Assembly (NCBI GenBank): GCA_902461025.1
Contig: CABPWC010000086.1
Location: forward strand, 1 to 6,559
From: an uncultured Streptococcus sp.
Lineage (GTDB): Bacteria; Bacillota; Bacilli; Lactobacillales; Streptococcaceae
Length of the DNA: 6,559 bases
Direction: 5' to 3'
The translations under genes were made by a program, and so were the position numbers. This document shows, in pieces, positions 1 through 6,559 of the stretch. Positions within the stretch are counted from its first letter, which is position 1, and each line of letters starts with the position of its first letter. The notes beneath the pieces were generated by a model that did not search any database, was not told where the DNA came from, and saw only the letters and a program-made list of their open reading frames with translations.

Positions 1-278
1 AAGAGATTGAATTGTTGGAAAACCATTCCCATCTTTTCACGCATGGCAAAGAGGTCATTTTTCTTATCCGTAATGTCTACACCTTCAAAGATAACTTTTC
101 CTTTTGTAGCTTCTTCGAGGAGATTCATCGAGCGAAGGAGGGTTGACTTACCGCTACCAGAAGGCCCAATAATGACCACTACTTCCCCTTTTTTGATTTC
201 AAGATCGATTCCTTTTAAAACTTCATTTTTCCCAAAGTTTTTATGAAGGTTTTCAATTTTTATAAGTGTTTCAGTCAT
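1..278 (-). CDS. Amino acid ABC transporter ATP-binding protein (partial, 3' end outside window)
   Basis: This is the cytoplasmic ATPase subunit of a polar amino acid ABC importer, which hydrolyses ATP to drive the membrane permease. Only the first 92 residues are present; the family is usually about 240-250 residues, so the ABC signature, Walker B and switch histidine lie beyond base 1. Visible motifs are a Walker A loop GPSGSGKST (residues 38-46), an aromatic A-loop residue F15, and a Q-loop in VFQQFNL (residues 86-92), which is typical of the GlnQ/HisP class. The ATG at 276-278 shares its A with the TAA stop of the permease (TAATG), and AAGGAGAT at 287-294 lies 8 bases upstream, so the start is secure and translational coupling is likely. 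The substrate cannot be read from this subunit. Confidence 0.95.
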   Translation of the reverse strand, partial: MTETLIKIENLHKNFGKNEVLKGIDLEIKKGEVVVIIGPSGSGKSTLLRSMNLLEEATKGKVIFEGVDITDKKNDLFAMREKMGMVFQQFNL

Positions 279-961
279 TATTTCTTATCTCCTTGTCCCA
301 TACGATTTTCAAAAGCTTTCAAGGCCAGTGTCAATATAGAGGTCATAATTAAGTAGTAAAAGGCTGCAAATAAGAGCGGTGTTAAAGGTAGATATGTGGT
401 TGTTGATACTGTAGTAGCTCCATTCCACAACTCCATAACCCCGATAGCTGACAAGAGCGAGCTATCCTTGATAATGGTAATAAACTCATTCCCCAAGGCT
501 GGTAAAATATTCTTGATAGCCTGGGGTAAAATGACATAGCGCATGGCATTCTTAGGGCGAATACCTAATGAATAAGCTGCTTCTAATTGTCCCTTTGGCA
601 CTGCATTAATCCCAGCACGAACGGTTTCTGATACATAGGCACCACTATTCATCGAAATAATCAAAATTCCTGGAATCAAGCGAGTAAGATCAACATCTAA
701 AATCCCAATTTGAATAGTTGGAGCACTAATATGCATCAAGGCAAAGGCAATCATAATCTGCACCATCATCGGTGTCCCACGGAAGACCCAGATGTAAAGA
801 TTAGCAAACCAAACAAGTGGTTTAATCTTCGAACGTTGTGCAAAGGCCAACAACACTCCTAGAATAGTCCCTAAAAAGACCACTAAGATAGAAATGATAA
901 TGGTAACAATAGCGCCGTAGTTAAAATATGGTAGATATTTCGGTAAAAAAGAAAAATTCAT
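278..961 (-). CDS. Amino acid ABC transporter permease (His/Glu/Gln/Arg family)
   Basis: This is the membrane-spanning subunit of a polar amino acid importer, 227 residues, normal for the family. Hydrophobic segments lie near residues 16-41, 57-78, 94-110, 150-173 and 193-215, consistent with about five membrane spans. The cytoplasmic EAA loop that docks the ATPase is clear: EAAYSLG at 127-133 followed by ILP at 144-146. RGTPMMVQ (61-68) is also characteristic. The next gene in the operon is its ATPase, overlapping by one base. No solute-binding protein domain is fused, and no separate binding-protein gene is seen in the window, so the substrate is undetermined. The ATG at 959-961 is the only reasonable start because the frame closes upstream at a TAA. 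Its Shine-Dalgarno is poor (an AGAAAG-like stretch at best), unlike every other gene here; a possible leader ORF is described in the findings. Confidence 0.95.
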   Translation of the reverse strand: MNFSFLPKYLPYFNYGAIVTIIISILVVFLGTILGVLLAFAQRSKIKPLVWFANLYIWVFRGTPMMVQIMIAFALMHISAPTIQIGILDVDLTRLIPGILIISMNSGAYVSETVRAGINAVPKGQLEAAYSLGIRPKNAMRYVILPQAIKNILPALGNEFITIIKDSSLLSAIGVMELWNGATTVSTTTYLPLTPLLFAAFYYLIMTSILTLALKAFENRMGQGDKK

Positions 962-1008
962 GGATATTCTGCTTTCTGTTTTTAATATTTAAACTTAAAA
1001 CTTGTATA

Positions 1009-1037
1009 AGGATAACATATTTTGCATAAAAATTCAA
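1009..1037 (-). promoter_or_regulatory. Possible promoter of the ABC transporter operon
   Basis: On the minus strand, TTGAAT (1032-1037, 4 of 6 matches to TTGACA) is followed after exactly 17 bases by TATCCT (1009-1014, 4 of 6 matches to TATAAT). It would start transcription about 40 bases before the permease ATG. The match is moderate in AT-rich DNA, so this is a candidate only. If it is the sole promoter, the upstream leader ORF starting at 1040 would not be transcribed. Confidence 0.35.
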
Positions 1038-1050
1038 CATTTTCTCCTAA

Positions 1051-1065
1051 TATTTTCAATAAATT
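1051..1065. promoter_or_regulatory. CodY-box-like sequence upstream of the ABC operon
   Basis: TATTTTCAATAAATT matches the published 15-base CodY consensus AATTTTCWGAAAATT at 12 positions. It lies just upstream of the candidate -35 of the amino acid importer operon. CodY is the nutritional repressor of amino acid uptake and synthesis genes in streptococci, so the context fits. Three mismatches in a region this rich in A and T can easily occur by chance, so confidence is low. Confidence 0.3.
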
Positions 1066-1105
1066 TTCAAAGATGATAGAAATAGCGAGAAATCTAAGTT
1101 TTTTC

Positions 1106-1135
1106 TAGTCAAGTAGAGTCTGTTTATGGTAAAAT
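1106..1135 (+). promoter_or_regulatory. Promoter of the DUF1797 gene
   Basis: TAAAAT at 1130-1135 (5 of 6) is preceded by TGG at 1127-1129, giving an extended -10 element (TGnTAAAAT). The -35 is weak: TAGTCA at 1106-1111 with an 18-base spacer matches 4 of 6. Extended -10 promoters tolerate a poor -35, and the expected start would be about 25 bases before the DUF1797 ATG. Confidence 0.55.
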
Positions 1136-1165
1136 AGTAAAGATAAGAAATGGAGGAGAATCAAA

Positions 1166-1396
1166 ATGGAATCACATTTGGTTAGAATCATCAATCGCTT
1201 AGAAGCAATGACAAAAGATGGTGGTAACTTGAAACGTAACTTTGAACGCGAAGGAGTTGTTGTCGCAGAGGTTGCTTTTAACCATGACGAAGAAAACGGA
1301 CCACTCTTTACACTTCGTGATGTTGAAGCTCGTGAAACGTATACATTTGATAGCATTGACTTGATTGCAATGGAAATCTACGAACTTTTATACTAA
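1166..1396 (+). CDS. DUF1797 family (YkuJ-like) small conserved protein
   Basis: This is a 76-residue soluble acidic protein of unknown function. It resembles Bacillus subtilis YkuJ as I recall it: an N-terminal helix with the pattern L-x-R-I-I-x-R-L (residues 5-12), a central region of predicted antiparallel strands (about 29-58), and a highly similar C-terminal helix ending YTFDSIDLIAMEIYELLY (59-76). There are no cysteines, membrane segments or catalytic motifs. The start is supported by GGAGGAG at 1152-1158, 7 bases before the ATG. It has its own promoter and a downstream terminator, so it appears monocistronic. It is transcribed divergently from the ABC importer and lies directly upstream of the clpE control region. 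Family assignment is fairly confident; the function is unknown and the neighbourhood does not define it. Confidence 0.88.
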   Translation: MESHLVRIINRLEAMTKDGGNLKRNFEREGVVVAEVAFNHDEENGPLFTLRDVEARETYTFDSIDLIAMEIYELLY

Positions 1397-1406
1397 TAGT
1401 TGAATA

Positions 1407-1429
1407 GAGGCGGGGAAGTCTCCTGCTTT
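1407..1429 (+). other. Wobble-rich hairpin in the 3' UTR of the DUF1797 gene
   Basis: Bases 1407-1415 can pair with 1421-1429 around the five-base loop AAGTC, with a core of GC/GC and GG/CC pairs and several G-U wobbles. It lies ten bases after the stop codon and just ahead of the terminator hairpin. It may be a transcript-stabilising structure or simply chance; there is no U-tract after it. Confidence 0.25.
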
Positions 1430-1437
1430 GACCAATG

Positions 1438-1475
1438 AAAATCCTTTTTGCATGACAAATAGGATTTTTCTTTTT
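1438..1475 (+). terminator. Rho-independent terminator after the DUF1797 gene
   Basis: AAAATCCT (1438-1445) pairs perfectly with AGGATTTT (1461-1468). After one T-T mismatch the inner TTTG (1447-1450) pairs with CAAA (1456-1459) around a five-base loop. The stem runs straight into a T-rich tract (TTTTTCTTTTT, 1465-1475). This separates the DUF1797 transcript from clpE. Confidence 0.8.
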
Positions 1476-1535
1476 ATCCCTATATTTCATCTACAAAACT
1501 CTTTTATCATGAGTTCTAAGACTCAATCTTTTTAC

Positions 1536-1563
1536 TTGCTTTCCCCTTCAATCATGATATAAT
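1536..1563 (+). promoter_or_regulatory. clpE promoter (extended -10)
   Basis: A perfect TATAAT at 1558-1563 is preceded by TGA at 1555-1557, giving TGnTATAAT. A weak -35, TTGCTT at 1536-1541, stands 16 bases upstream. Transcription would begin near 1570, leaving a 5' leader of about 65 bases. The CtsR operator begins a few bases after that start, so bound CtsR would block initiation or early elongation. Confidence 0.8.
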
Positions 1564-1575
1564 GAGACTAAAGAA

Positions 1576-1611
1576 CTTTGACTATTCTTGACCTTTCTTT
1601 TTTAGTCAAAG
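1576..1611. repeat. Inverted repeat spanning the CtsR box in the clpE leader
   Basis: CTTTGACT (1576-1583) and AGTCAAAG (1604-1611) are perfect 8-base inverted repeats 20 bases apart. The left arm is one CtsR heptad and the right arm is a further full AGTCAAA heptad in the opposite orientation. It could form an RNA hairpin near the 5' end of the clpE message or provide an additional CtsR half-site. Confidence 0.5.
1577..1593 (-). promoter_or_regulatory. CtsR operator of clpE
   Basis: Read on the minus strand, this is GGTCAAG-AAT-AGTCAAA, two tandem heptads matching the CtsR consensus RGTCAAANANRGTCAAA with one mismatch (G for A at heptad position 7). CtsR is the class III heat-shock repressor of clp genes in Gram-positive bacteria and is known to control clpE in streptococci and lactococci. 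Its position just downstream of the -10 box fits repression, with release on heat or protein-misfolding stress. Confidence 0.9.
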
Positions 1612-1635
1612 CCAAGAAAGAAACGAGGTAGAGGT

Positions 1636-3885
<2,250 letters not shown>

Positions 3886-3898
3886 TTCCTCACATACA

Positions 3899-3934
3899 AA
3901 AGAATGTTCTTGCTTGACAGTGAGAGCATTCTTT
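3899..3934 (+). terminator. Hairpin after clpE (probable weak terminator)
   Basis: Bases 3899-3910 pair with 3923-3934 (12 bp, one G-U wobble; core AGAATGTTCT with AGAGCATTCT) around a 12-base loop, 14 bases after the clpE stop. Only TTT closes the stem, and the following ACTATTATAG is not a proper U-tract, so termination may be partial. The same DNA carries the promoter of the next gene. Confidence 0.6.
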
Positions 3935-3942
3935 ACTATTAT
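3914..3942 (+). promoter_or_regulatory. Promoter of the NUDIX hydrolase gene
   Basis: A perfect -35 TTGACA (3914-3919) is followed by a 17-base spacer and TATTAT (3937-3942, 5 of 6). This is the closest match to a canonical vegetative promoter in the window. Transcription would start near 3949, about 25 bases before the NUDIX ATG. The -35 lies in the loop of the hairpin that follows clpE. Confidence 0.85.
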
Positions 3943-3974
3943 AGAAAGAAAGCGCACTCACGAAGGAGAACTTT

Positions 3975-4424
3975 ATGGCAAATCCAACATTTGGAGAAAA
4001 AAAAGAGGGAGTAACCTACAAAAATAGATATGGCGTTTATGCAGTCATACCTGATGCAAACCATGAAAAGATTATCCTCGTACAAGCTCCAAATGGTGCA
4101 TGGTTCTTACCAGGAGGTGAAATTGAAGAAGGCGAAAACCATCTCGAAGCTCTCAAACGAGAATTGATTGAAGAATTAGGATTTACAGCTGAAATCGGCA
4201 CCTACTACGGGCAAGCTGATGAATATTTTTATTCTAGACATCGTGATACCTACTACTACAACCCAGCCTATCTCTACGAAGCCACTTCTTACCAAGAAAT
4301 CCAAAAACCTCTCGAGGACTTCAATCACTTAGCTTGGTTCCCAATCGATGAAGCTATTGCTAACTTAAAACGCGGAAGTCACAAATGGGCGATCGAAGCT
4401 TGGAAAAAACAACATCAAATTTAA
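3975..4424 (+). CDS. NUDIX family hydrolase
   Basis: This is a 149-residue cytoplasmic hydrolase that would cleave nucleoside diphosphate linked compounds using divalent metal. The Nudix box GX5EX7REUXEEXGU is complete: G48, E54, R62-E63, E66-E67 and G69-F70, so the metal-binding glutamates are intact and the enzyme should be active. Strands before the box (YGVYAVIP at 19-26, KIILVQA at 32-38) and the conserved WFLPGGE (43-49) are typical of MutT-like members. AAGGAG at 3963-3968 sits 6 bases before the ATG. The substrate (oxidised nucleotide, sugar nucleotide, other) cannot be told from the sequence. It has its own strong promoter; no terminator is seen after it, so read-through into the DUF1827 gene is possible. 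Confidence 0.93.
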   Translation: MANPTFGEKKEGVTYKNRYGVYAVIPDANHEKIILVQAPNGAWFLPGGEIEEGENHLEALKRELIEELGFTAEIGTYYGQADEYFYSRHRDTYYYNPAYLYEATSYQEIQKPLEDFNHLAWFPIDEAIANLKRGSHKWAIEAWKKQHQI

Positions 4425-4431
4425 ACTATCT

Positions 4432-4460
4432 TTACCAAATTTCCCAAAAAGTGCTATAAT
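4432..4460 (+). promoter_or_regulatory. Promoter of the DUF1827 gene (extended -10)
   Basis: A perfect TATAAT at 4455-4460 is preceded by TGC at 4452-4454, an extended -10. TTACCA at 4432-4437 (4 of 6) stands 17 bases upstream as a weak -35. The expected start near 4467 leaves a leader of about 20 bases containing the ribosome binding site. Confidence 0.75.
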
Positions 4461-4487
4461 AGACATAGAAATACAGGAGGAAACCCT

Positions 4488-4787
4488 ATGAAGCTTATCA
4501 ATACTACAAATTCACACTCGCAACTTGTTAAAAATCAGCTAGAAAGCACCGACGCAACGCTTGTAGAGGTTTATTCTGCGGGAAATACAGATGTTATTTT
4601 TACTCAGGCTCCACTTCATTACGAAATCCTCATTTCTAATAAACATCGTGCAATCCGTGAAAAAGAAATGGAAATAATCAAAGAATTTTTCCTCAGTCGT
4701 AAAATTGATCAACAGGCTATTGATAAGGCAAATATTAAAACCCTCTATTCTGATAAATTGATTGAGATTTCAATCCCTACAAAATAG
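4488..4787 (+). CDS. DUF1827 family conserved protein
   Basis: This is a 99-residue soluble protein of unknown function that I recognise as the DUF1827 family of streptococci and relatives. It opens MKLINTTNSHSQLV, has an alternating strand-like centre (about 22-50: TLVEVYSAGNTDVIFTQA then HYEILISN), a charged amphipathic helix (about 52-70, rich in R, K and E) and a C-terminal strand LIEISIPTK. It has no cysteine, no membrane segment and no recognisable catalytic motif. AGGAGG at 4475-4480 lies 7 bases before the ATG, a near-perfect ribosome binding site suggesting good expression. It has its own extended -10 promoter and a terminator, and may also receive read-through from the NUDIX gene. 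The family call is fairly confident; the role is unknown. Confidence 0.85.
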   Translation: MKLINTTNSHSQLVKNQLESTDATLVEVYSAGNTDVIFTQAPLHYEILISNKHRAIREKEMEIIKEFFLSRKIDQQAIDKANIKTLYSDKLIEISIPTK

Positions 4788-4796
4788 AATTAATCT

Positions 4797-4826
4797 ACCC
4801 TACAGTTAAAACTGCGGGGTTTTTTA
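4797..4826 (+). terminator. Rho-independent terminator after the DUF1827 gene
   Basis: ACCC (4797-4800) pairs with GGGT (4817-4820) and CAGT (4803-4806) with ACTG (4811-4814) around a TAAA loop, with a T-G wobble and one A-C mismatch between the two parts. It is followed at once by six T residues (4820-4825). It lies ten bases after the stop codon. Confidence 0.85.
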
Positions 4827-4878
4827 ATACCTTTTCTTGTTTATATCTTTAAATATATTATTGTGAATAAAGCTTTTT

Positions 4879-4920
4879 TGTGAAAATTTCACATTTCAAT
4901 CGAAAAATGTGAGAAATTTC
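4879..4920. promoter_or_regulatory. Palindrome and repeat cluster over the acetyltransferase promoter (putative operator)
   Basis: TGTGAAAATTTCACA (4879-4893) is a palindrome with 7-base arms around a central A. A similar element, TGTGAGAAATTTC, recurs at 4908-4920, 29 bases further on. In addition TCACATTT (4889-4896) and AAATGTGA (4905-4912) form a perfect 8-base inverted repeat with an 8-base loop. The elements lie upstream of the -35 and inside the -35/-10 spacer of the next gene, where a repressor would be expected to bind. I do not recognise the motif as the site of a known streptococcal regulator. Confidence 0.5.
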
Positions 4921-4928
4921 GTTATAAT
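4900..4928 (+). promoter_or_regulatory. Promoter of the GNAT acetyltransferase gene
   Basis: A perfect TATAAT at 4923-4928 has TCGAAA (4900-4905, 4 of 6) 17 bases upstream. Transcription would begin near 4935, which rules out any translation start before that point and supports the ATG at 4960. The 170 bases between the DUF1827 stop and this gene otherwise hold only the terminator and the putative operator. Confidence 0.7.
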
Positions 4929-4959
4929 AGATAGAGAGATTTTAATGAAGGAGTTTGAT

Positions 4960-5592
4960 ATGAAAGAAATAGTATACAGAGAAGCCAGGCTAGATGAATA
5001 TCAAAAAATTGGAAAAGTGTTGGCTGGTGCCTTTATGGACTACCCTTTCATGACTCTTATCAAAGATGATTTAAAGAAACCAGAATATTACCCAGCATTC
5101 TTAGAATTGTTGTATAGCCTTTTGACCAGACTTTACATCAAAGGAGAGACTTGTCTAGTTGCTGAACGAGATGGGGAAATCCTGGCTATCGCACTTTTAC
5201 AACAAAAGGATTTTTCCATCCTATCTTATTTGCTGAATGGTATGGTCAAACTTTTCCGTTTTATTACTCCGCGCAATCTCTTGAAATATCTTGATTTGGT
5301 GGAACGTTCCGAACAGCATTTGAAAAGATCAGGAAATTTTGACTGGTACTTGATGATGCTAGGAGTCAACTCTTCAATCCAAAACCAAGGAATCGGGAGT
5401 GCTTTTCTACAAGAAGGTGCTGAACCTTATCTTAAATCCAAAGGCTGCAAACGCTTGGGCTTGATTACTAGTACTGAAAAAAATGTTTGTTTCTATGAAA
5501 AAAACAAGTTTGAATTACTAGATTCGATGATGTTAGAATACGGAACAAAATCTATTGGAAACTGGGCTTTTGTAAAAATCCTGGATAACTAA
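4960..5592 (+). CDS. GNAT family N-acetyltransferase
   Basis: This is a 210-residue cytoplasmic enzyme predicted to transfer acetyl from acetyl-CoA to an amine; the acceptor is unknown. Acetyl-CoA binding motif A is seen as strand LMMLGVNSSI (131-140) followed by QNQGIG (141-146), matching Q/RxxGxG/A, then helix 147-160. Motif B-like residues follow: N175 and Y179 in ITSTEKNVCFYEKNKF (169-184). The N-terminal half has AFMDYPF (24-30), common in this group, and a hydrophobic stretch (85-103) that is more likely part of the fold than a membrane anchor. An in-frame ATG at 4909 would add 17 residues but lies upstream of the -10 box; the ATG at 4945 lacks a ribosome site. The ATG at 4960 has AAGGAG at 4948-4953 with 6-base spacing and is chosen. 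It is monocistronic. Confidence 0.9.
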   Translation: MKEIVYREARLDEYQKIGKVLAGAFMDYPFMTLIKDDLKKPEYYPAFLELLYSLLTRLYIKGETCLVAERDGEILAIALLQQKDFSILSYLLNGMVKLFRFITPRNLLKYLDLVERSEQHLKRSGNFDWYLMMLGVNSSIQNQGIGSAFLQEGAEPYLKSKGCKRLGLITSTEKNVCFYEKNKFELLDSMMLEYGTKSIGNWAFVKILDN

Positions 5593-5602
5593 TTTTTAAC
5601 AT

Positions 5603-5635
5603 AAAAAAGATTGGTCTAAGGACCAATCTTTTTTT
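5603..5635. terminator. Bidirectional terminator between the acetyltransferase gene and metK
   Basis: A perfect 14-bp stem (5603-5616 with 5621-5634, core GATTGGTC/GACCAATC) closes on a TAAG loop, with seven T residues on the right and six A residues on the left. It therefore works as an intrinsic terminator on both strands, serving the two convergent genes. Confidence 0.93.
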
Positions 5636-5638
5636 AGT

Positions 5639-6559
5639 TTACTTAACGGCTTCTTTCAAGGCTTCTACCTTATCCAAGCGTTCCCATGGAAGATCAATAT
5701 CTGTACGTCCCATATGTCCATAAGCCGCTGTTTGACGGTAGATTGGACGTTTGAGGTCAAGCATTTGGATAATTCCTGCAGGACGAAGGTCAAAGATTTG
5801 ACGCGCTGCTTGTTCCAACTTGCTTTCTGCTACTGTACCAGTACCGAAGGTATCGATACGCACAGATACAGGATGAGCCACCCCAATCGCATAAGCCAAT
5901 TGCACTTCTGCTTTCTTTGCAAGACCTGCAGCCACAATGTTTTTAGCAATGTAGCGAGCTGCATAAGAAGCCGAACGGTCCACCTTTGTTGCATCTTTAC
6001 CAGAGAAGGCTCCACCACCGTGACGTGAATAACCACCATAAGTATCTACAATGATCTTACGACCTGTCAAACCTGAGTCTCCTTGAGGTCCTCCGATAAC
6101 GAAACGACCTGTTGGATTGATGAAGAATTTCGTTTCATCGTCAAGATAAGAAGCTGGAATCACTTCCTTGATCACCTTGTTAATCACATCTTCATGAATC
6201 TGTTCATTGCTGACTTCTGGATCGTGTTGGGTTGAAATAACAACAGTATCCACGCGCACTGGTTGGTCATTTTCATCATATTCAACCGTAACTTGAGATT
6301 TAGCGTCTGGACGAAGGTAGCTAATTTCACCAGACTTACGAAGCTCTGCCAAGCGACGAACCAACTTGTGGCTAAGTGAGATTGGCAATGGCATGAGTTC
6401 TTCAGTTTCATCCACTGCAAAACCAAACATGAGACCTTGATCTCCAGCTCCAATCAAGTCAAGTGGATCTTGATCCGCATTTCCACGAACTTCTAAGGCT
6501 TCATTAACCCCTTGAGCGATATCTGGTGATTGTTCTACCAAGGATGGGTGAACTCCTAC
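5639..6559 (-). CDS. metK: S-adenosylmethionine synthetase (methionine adenosyltransferase), partial
   Basis: MetK makes S-adenosylmethionine from methionine and ATP in the cytoplasm, supplying methyl groups and the precursor of the activated methyl cycle. The window holds the C-terminal 306 residues; full-length bacterial MetK is about 385-400, so roughly the first 90, including the HPDK ATP-binding region, lie beyond base 6559. The reading frame stays open to the edge (first residues VGVHPSLVEQSPD), and the TTG at 6539-6541 is an internal leucine, not a start. Diagnostic motifs are GAGDQG (6434-6451), GGGAFSGKD (about 5993-6019) with the following KVDRSASYAARYIAKN, and the C-terminal DLPWE. 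The gene is convergent with the acetyltransferase and shares a terminator with it. Its promoter and any upstream control element are out of view. Confidence 0.98.
   Translation of the reverse strand, partial: VGVHPSLVEQSPDIAQGVNEALEVRGNADQDPLDLIGAGDQGLMFGFAVDETEELMPLPISLSHKLVRRLAELRKSGEISYLRPDAKSQVTVEYDENDQPVRVDTVVISTQHDPEVSNEQIHEDVINKVIKEVIPASYLDDETKFFINPTGRFVIGGPQGDSGLTGRKIIVDTYGGYSRHGGGAFSGKDATKVDRSASYAARYIAKNIVAAGLAKKAEVQLAYAIGVAHPVSVRIDTFGTGTVAESKLEQAARQIFDLRPAGIIQMLDLKRPIYRQTAAYGHMGRTDIDLPWERLDKVEALKEAVK

Noticed and set aside
7..246. Plus-strand 79-residue open frame opposite the ABC ATPase
   Set aside because: It is antisense to a gene with clear Walker A and Q-loop motifs, has no ribosome site or promoter of its own, and its product resembles no known protein.
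1105..1356. Minus-strand 83-residue open frame opposite the DUF1797 gene
   Set aside because: It is antisense to a well-supported gene with a strong Shine-Dalgarno; its composition is typical of a shadow frame.
1427..1433. TTTGACC as another CtsR site
   Set aside because: It is a single heptad with no tandem partner at the 3-base spacing, and it lies upstream of the terminator of a different gene.
1578..1593. TTGACT and TTGACC as -35 boxes for a second clpE promoter
   Set aside because: No acceptable -10 sequence occurs 16-18 bases downstream of either; they are better explained as CtsR heptads.
4879..4893. CRP-like site (TGTGA-N5-TCACA)
   Set aside because: The half-sites match the E. coli CRP consensus, but the spacing is 5 rather than 6 bases and streptococci are not known to use a cAMP-CRP system. 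It was kept only as an unassigned palindrome.
4879..4893. CcpA catabolite-response element
   Set aside because: The element lacks the central CG and does not fit the cre consensus spacing, although it begins TG and contains an A-run and T-run.
6539..6541. TTG as a translation start for a 300-residue MetK
   Set aside because: The MetK reading frame and conserved sequence (VGVHPS) continue to the window edge, so this codon is an internal leucine and the gene is simply truncated by the window.

Overview
This looks like chromosomal core sequence of a low-GC Firmicute, most likely a Streptococcus of the mitis group. The evidence is the AT-rich composition, strong Shine-Dalgarno sites, extended -10 promoters (TGnTATAAT), a ClpE ATPase gene behind a CtsR operator, and two small conserved families (DUF1797 and DUF1827). 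The genus is well supported. The species is my inference from general resemblance to streptococcal proteins, since no search could be run.

Layout. On the left, on the minus strand, are two genes of a polar amino acid ABC importer: a complete permease, then the 5' part of its ATPase cut by the window edge, joined by a TAATG stop/start overlap. A 204-base AT-rich intergenic region separates them from a divergent 76-residue DUF1797 (YkuJ-like) gene that ends at a clear terminator. Next comes the regulatory region of clpE (extended -10 promoter followed by a CtsR box) and clpE itself (749 residues: zinc finger, two AAA+ modules, UVR segment, ClpP-docking VGF). Three short plus-strand genes follow, each with its own recognisable promoter: a NUDIX hydrolase, a DUF1827 protein and a GNAT acetyltransferase. 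The window ends with the 3' three quarters of metK (S-adenosylmethionine synthetase) on the minus strand, convergent with the acetyltransferase gene and separated from it by a perfect 14-bp hairpin that can serve as a terminator in both directions.

How the genes relate. Only the importer pair is a clear operon. ClpE is a stress-induced unfoldase that works with ClpP, and its control by CtsR can be read directly from the DNA. The other genes appear to be individually transcribed housekeeping or accessory functions rather than one pathway. The hairpin after clpE has no good U-tract, and no terminator is visible between the NUDIX and DUF1827 genes, so read-through at both places is possible.

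I found no mobile element, CRISPR array, RNA gene or phage feature, and no convincing new multi-gene system. The best leads are regulatory: a promoter whose perfect -35 box sits in the loop of the clpE 3' hairpin, an unassigned palindrome/repeat cluster over the acetyltransferase promoter, a third inverted CtsR-like heptad at clpE, and a possible leader ORF ahead of the ABC permease.
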